From NCBI GenBank assembly GCA_013396655.1, contig WBMV01000018.1, forward strand, positions 1 through 64,000: a DNA stretch of 64,000 nucleotides, read 5' to 3'. Within the stretch, counting starts at the first letter, position 1. The number at the start of each line of letters is the position of its first letter. Of the stretch, positions 61,207-64,000 are shown piece by piece. The position numbers and the translations under genes are program-made. Below the pieces are notes generated by a model. The model made no database searches and had not been told where the DNA came from. It saw nothing but the letters and a program-made list of their open reading frames with translations. Origin of the DNA: Campylorhamphus procurvoides. Lineage: Eukaryota; Chordata; Aves; Passeriformes; Dendrocolaptidae.

Positions 61207-61849
61207 GAGGCAGCATCCTCTAAAACAAGGGGTTTTTTTGTTTTTCTCACCTCTGTTCTTTTGTGAACACACTTTAATCTAGAAGAAATTCACCCATGCC
61301 TTGGCCTATTTTTTGAGATATAACAGTGCTAAAATTTGTAAAACTCTTCACATTTCCAGAAATGGTGAAGTCAAGTTGAGGTGAGGTCAGTCTCCATAAA
61401 TTTGAGTTATTCTGTGTGGTTTTACTTACATCTATTCTGGGGAGAAAAAAAAAAAAATATTTAATACATAGGAGTAATGGACAAATTACTTAATTAACAT
61501 ATCTAATACTATTAAAACCATCCATAAATCAGAGTTGTTTGCTGGATCAAATTCAAATGGGTAAGTAAATGTAGTCTAGCAATAAATAGATTTTTGCCTT
61601 ATCCTCTGTAACTTGTCTATCATTGAAATATAGTAATTCTAAAGTACTTTTCTCCCATGCAAAGCAGTTAGTTACATAGGTGATTGAGAGGTGTTCATTT
61701 ATTATGATGGGATAATATTTAAGTATGCTATGAAATAAATATGTAAGTATATAGGTAGATCAAATTTTTAATCTAAATCTGTATTACCACTTCCCAGTCA
61801 CTAGAAATCACTTCCCTATAATGTTCAATTTTGCCTGAACTAAGGGTGA
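61207..61849. other. Unique AT-rich sequence, nothing identified
   Basis: No gene or interspersed repeat recognised. Confidence 0.55.
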
Positions 61850-62662
61850 TGGATTCCGCCTGCCTGGGCATCATATGTACAGCAGGACATCCTCCCTCCT
61901 CAACTGGATAGGGTAGAAAAATTGCAGTAAAAGACCAGTGTGTTGATACATGGACAGGGAGAGATCATTCACCAGTTACTGATTTACCATAATCTTTTTC
62001 CTGGGCTGCAGGACTTGGGATCCCTGCCTCGGTAGTCAATCCTCCACAAATGTTTTCAAAGTGAGTTGTTCTCACAGGCTACAAGTTTTCATGAACTTCC
62101 ATGGAGTGCATTCCTTCAGTAACAGACTGGTCCAGTGTGAGTCCTCTGCAGAGTCTCAAGTCATGACAGAAAACCTGCTTCAATGTGGTCTCATCTCTTC
62201 ATGGGCCACGGGTCCTGCCAGAAGCTTACTCAAATGTAGGCTTTCCATGTGATCACAGCCTCCTTTGGATTCTCCAAGGGTTGCAGGTGGATTTCTGCTC
62301 CACAGTAGACCTCCATGGGCTGCAGGGGGGCAGTCTACCTCACCATAGTCTTCACTATGGGTTGCGGAGGAATTTCTAGTCTAGCACCTGGAGCACCTCT
62401 TCTCCTTCTGCATTGACTTTGGTGCCTGAAGGGCTGTTTCTTTCACATATTTTCACTCCTCTCTCTCACAGTAACTTTCCCCCCTTCTTAACTCTGTTAT
62501 CCCAAAGGTGCTACTACCATCACTCATGGGCTTGGCCTTGACCAGTAGTGGGTCCGTCTTGGAGATGGCTGGCATTGGCTCTGTTGGACATGGTGGAAGT
62601 TTCTAGCAGCCTATCACAGAAGCCATCCCTGTAGCCCCACACACTATCAAAACCTTACCACA
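61850..62662 (-). mobile_element. GC-rich avian LTR-type repeat, internally deleted
   Basis: I recognise this as a widespread GC-rich avian retroviral repeat, seen here reversed. On the minus strand it starts TGTGGTAAGG at 62662, with a decayed TATA-like region (complement of 'cttcttaactctgttatccc', 62485-62504). It then shows a series of imperfect repeats around 'gggctgcagg' on the plus strand (62277-62362). The end near 61850 ('ggattccgcctgcctggg') is approximate, and the region around 61990-62020 appears to have lost several hundred bases relative to longer copies I remember. No coding frame of significance. Confidence 0.6.
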
Positions 62663-64000
62663 CAAACCCAAGTATCACTTTTCCAAATTATTTTCAAGTG
62701 TGTTCTGGAAGATACCATAGACGAAGCAGGATTCTTAATTAGGATGTGGTCATGCTGTTTGGAGAATAAGAGAATTTAATAATGTGAATGCAAGCTGTTC
62801 TATGCCAGCTGGCCTTAACAGCAAACAACAGTCCTAGACATTTTTAATTTATTAGCCTAAATGTAGCTTTTGTGCTCCTCCACAGTGCTCATGTAGGTTC
62901 CTAAATAAAGGGTAGATTCCTTAGCAAAGGAGGATAAGCACAACTTTTTTTTTTTTTTTAATAGGGAAAAAGACCCTAATGTTTAGTGGCAACTGTATAA
63001 TTTTGTAGAGAAAAGGAAAAAACAACATTCTTTTCCTCAAGTAAGCTGATTCAAGGACCATGAAAATGAATACCAAGTACAGATGACCTAAGTAAAGAGA
63101 GGGGTTTTCTTGAGATTTAGAAAGGATATTGTCATTTATTGAAAGAGTTATTTCTAGTATTTTTATGGGCAATTTTTTTCTATCATTTATTTTTAGTCTA
63201 GCTAGTCTTAATAGTTTAATTAAAACATAAGAAACAGCTATTATTGGTCTAATTATAATGACAGTAATATTTATAAATCATTGACACAATGAAGATGTGG
63301 GTTTTCTAATATCGACCATGTTTTCCTAAGTTTAGTCTCATTCCTCAGGTACCTCTGAGTTAACTCCTCCTAGAGTATGGGGATTGGTAAAGAGGAGTCA
63401 TCAGCTTCATTAGTCCTTTGTCAGGAGGACTATGACACTCATAGTGGAAGTTTGCCTGTTTTGGGTCCATTTGGAGCTGGTTTTATGGATTTTCTTATCA
63501 CAACCTGTTTACCTGTTTTGTTTTTTTTCCCCCTTGGTTGCATCAAACGCTTGTCTCTTTGCACTACTTAGCTATCAACTATAAAAAGCTAATGTTTTGA
63601 GATTTGTTTTTGTTTTGTTCTGGTTTGGGTTTTTTTGTCATAGTGACTACAAAGGATTGTCAGACCTTTAGCACAGAGGATAATCACAAAGTTAAGACAA
63701 GCCAAGCTGGACAATAGACACCTTCTCACAGATAATTGCTATAACAGTTGAAACTAGCAGCTCAGACTGAGACAAGTCAAACAAGTCCTAAGGGTCTTCT
63801 TTGTCAGGTCAATAAAATGACTGCATTAGCAATAACAGCATCATATTTTCTAGCCCTCTAAATAAAAAGAGCCTTTGTGGTCAAGAGTTCAAACCATGGT
63901 ACTGGAGAGAAGAGTATCATGTAGACTCCAGGAAAAAAAAAGTCATATAAAATATTACTACTTTGATGATTTCTGTTTGCTCTTTCCTCAGTGTCTATAA
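62663..64000. other. Unique AT-rich sequence to window end
   Basis: No gene or interspersed repeat recognised. T-runs at 62945-62961 and 63523-63530. Confidence 0.55.

Noticed and set aside
61059..61250. Lysine/glutamate-rich frame
   Set aside because: Translation of the reverse strand of the CTTT microsatellite.
1..64000. tRNA, rRNA or microRNA genes
   Set aside because: No A-box/B-box pair, rRNA core or convincing long hairpin was noticed on either strand; a dedicated search was not possible here.

Overview
The window looks like a gene-free, AT-rich stretch of a bird genome, most likely a passerine. The main evidence is at least 18 fragments of CR1, the dominant avian LINE. Their 3' ends carry the usual 'rule-breaking' tail of short ATTCTATGATTCT-type repeats, and their coding remnants match CR1 ORF2 (reverse transcriptase and C-terminal part). 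Solo LTRs of avian endogenous retroviruses are scattered between them. I found no convincing protein-coding gene, rRNA, tRNA or CRISPR array. Almost all open reading frames are chance frames or decayed CR1. The sequence is therefore either intergenic or part of a very long intron.

Layout. 1-13 kb: the end of an LTR at position 1, three plus-strand CR1 3' ends (1.4, 5.4 and 9.2-9.9 kb), and a CCCTT pentanucleotide array interrupted by a 210-base assembly gap (11.0-11.4 kb). 13.3-15.2 kb: a three-level nest, in which a minus-strand CR1 is split by a minus-strand ERVL-type LTR, itself split by a 477-bp plus-strand LTR of another family. 16.8-22.6 kb is the most repeat-dense part: a GC-richer LTR-derived block (same family as the 477-bp LTR), a solo ERVL-type LTR with TATA box and poly(A) signal, and two long minus-strand CR1 pieces. 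A roughly 370-bp non-CR1 segment at 21.3-21.6 kb reappears at 30.15-30.5 kb, next to the same CR1 junction.

22.6-45 kb is mostly unique AT-rich sequence with microsatellites and a few CR1 tails. At 32.6-33.1 kb a 120-bp direct duplication abuts a lone N and brackets an unrecognised coding-like segment on the minus strand; an LTR-like element follows. At 37.3 kb a perfect hairpin and a perfect 20-bp palindrome lie side by side. 45-64 kb: a possible 90-bp exon-like segment (45.8 kb), a third ERVL-type LTR (47.7-48.3 kb), a GC-richer putative LTR (49.0-49.8 kb), opposed CR1 pieces (54.3-55.6 kb), two long pyrimidine microsatellites (58.8 and 61.2 kb), and a GC-rich degenerate avian LTR-type repeat (61.85-62.66 kb).

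No genes act together here. The history that can be read is one of retroelement insertion and decay. Family assignments rest on recognition of CR1 and avian LTR sequence by eye, without database searches; boundaries of diverged repeats are approximate, usually within 10-30 bp.
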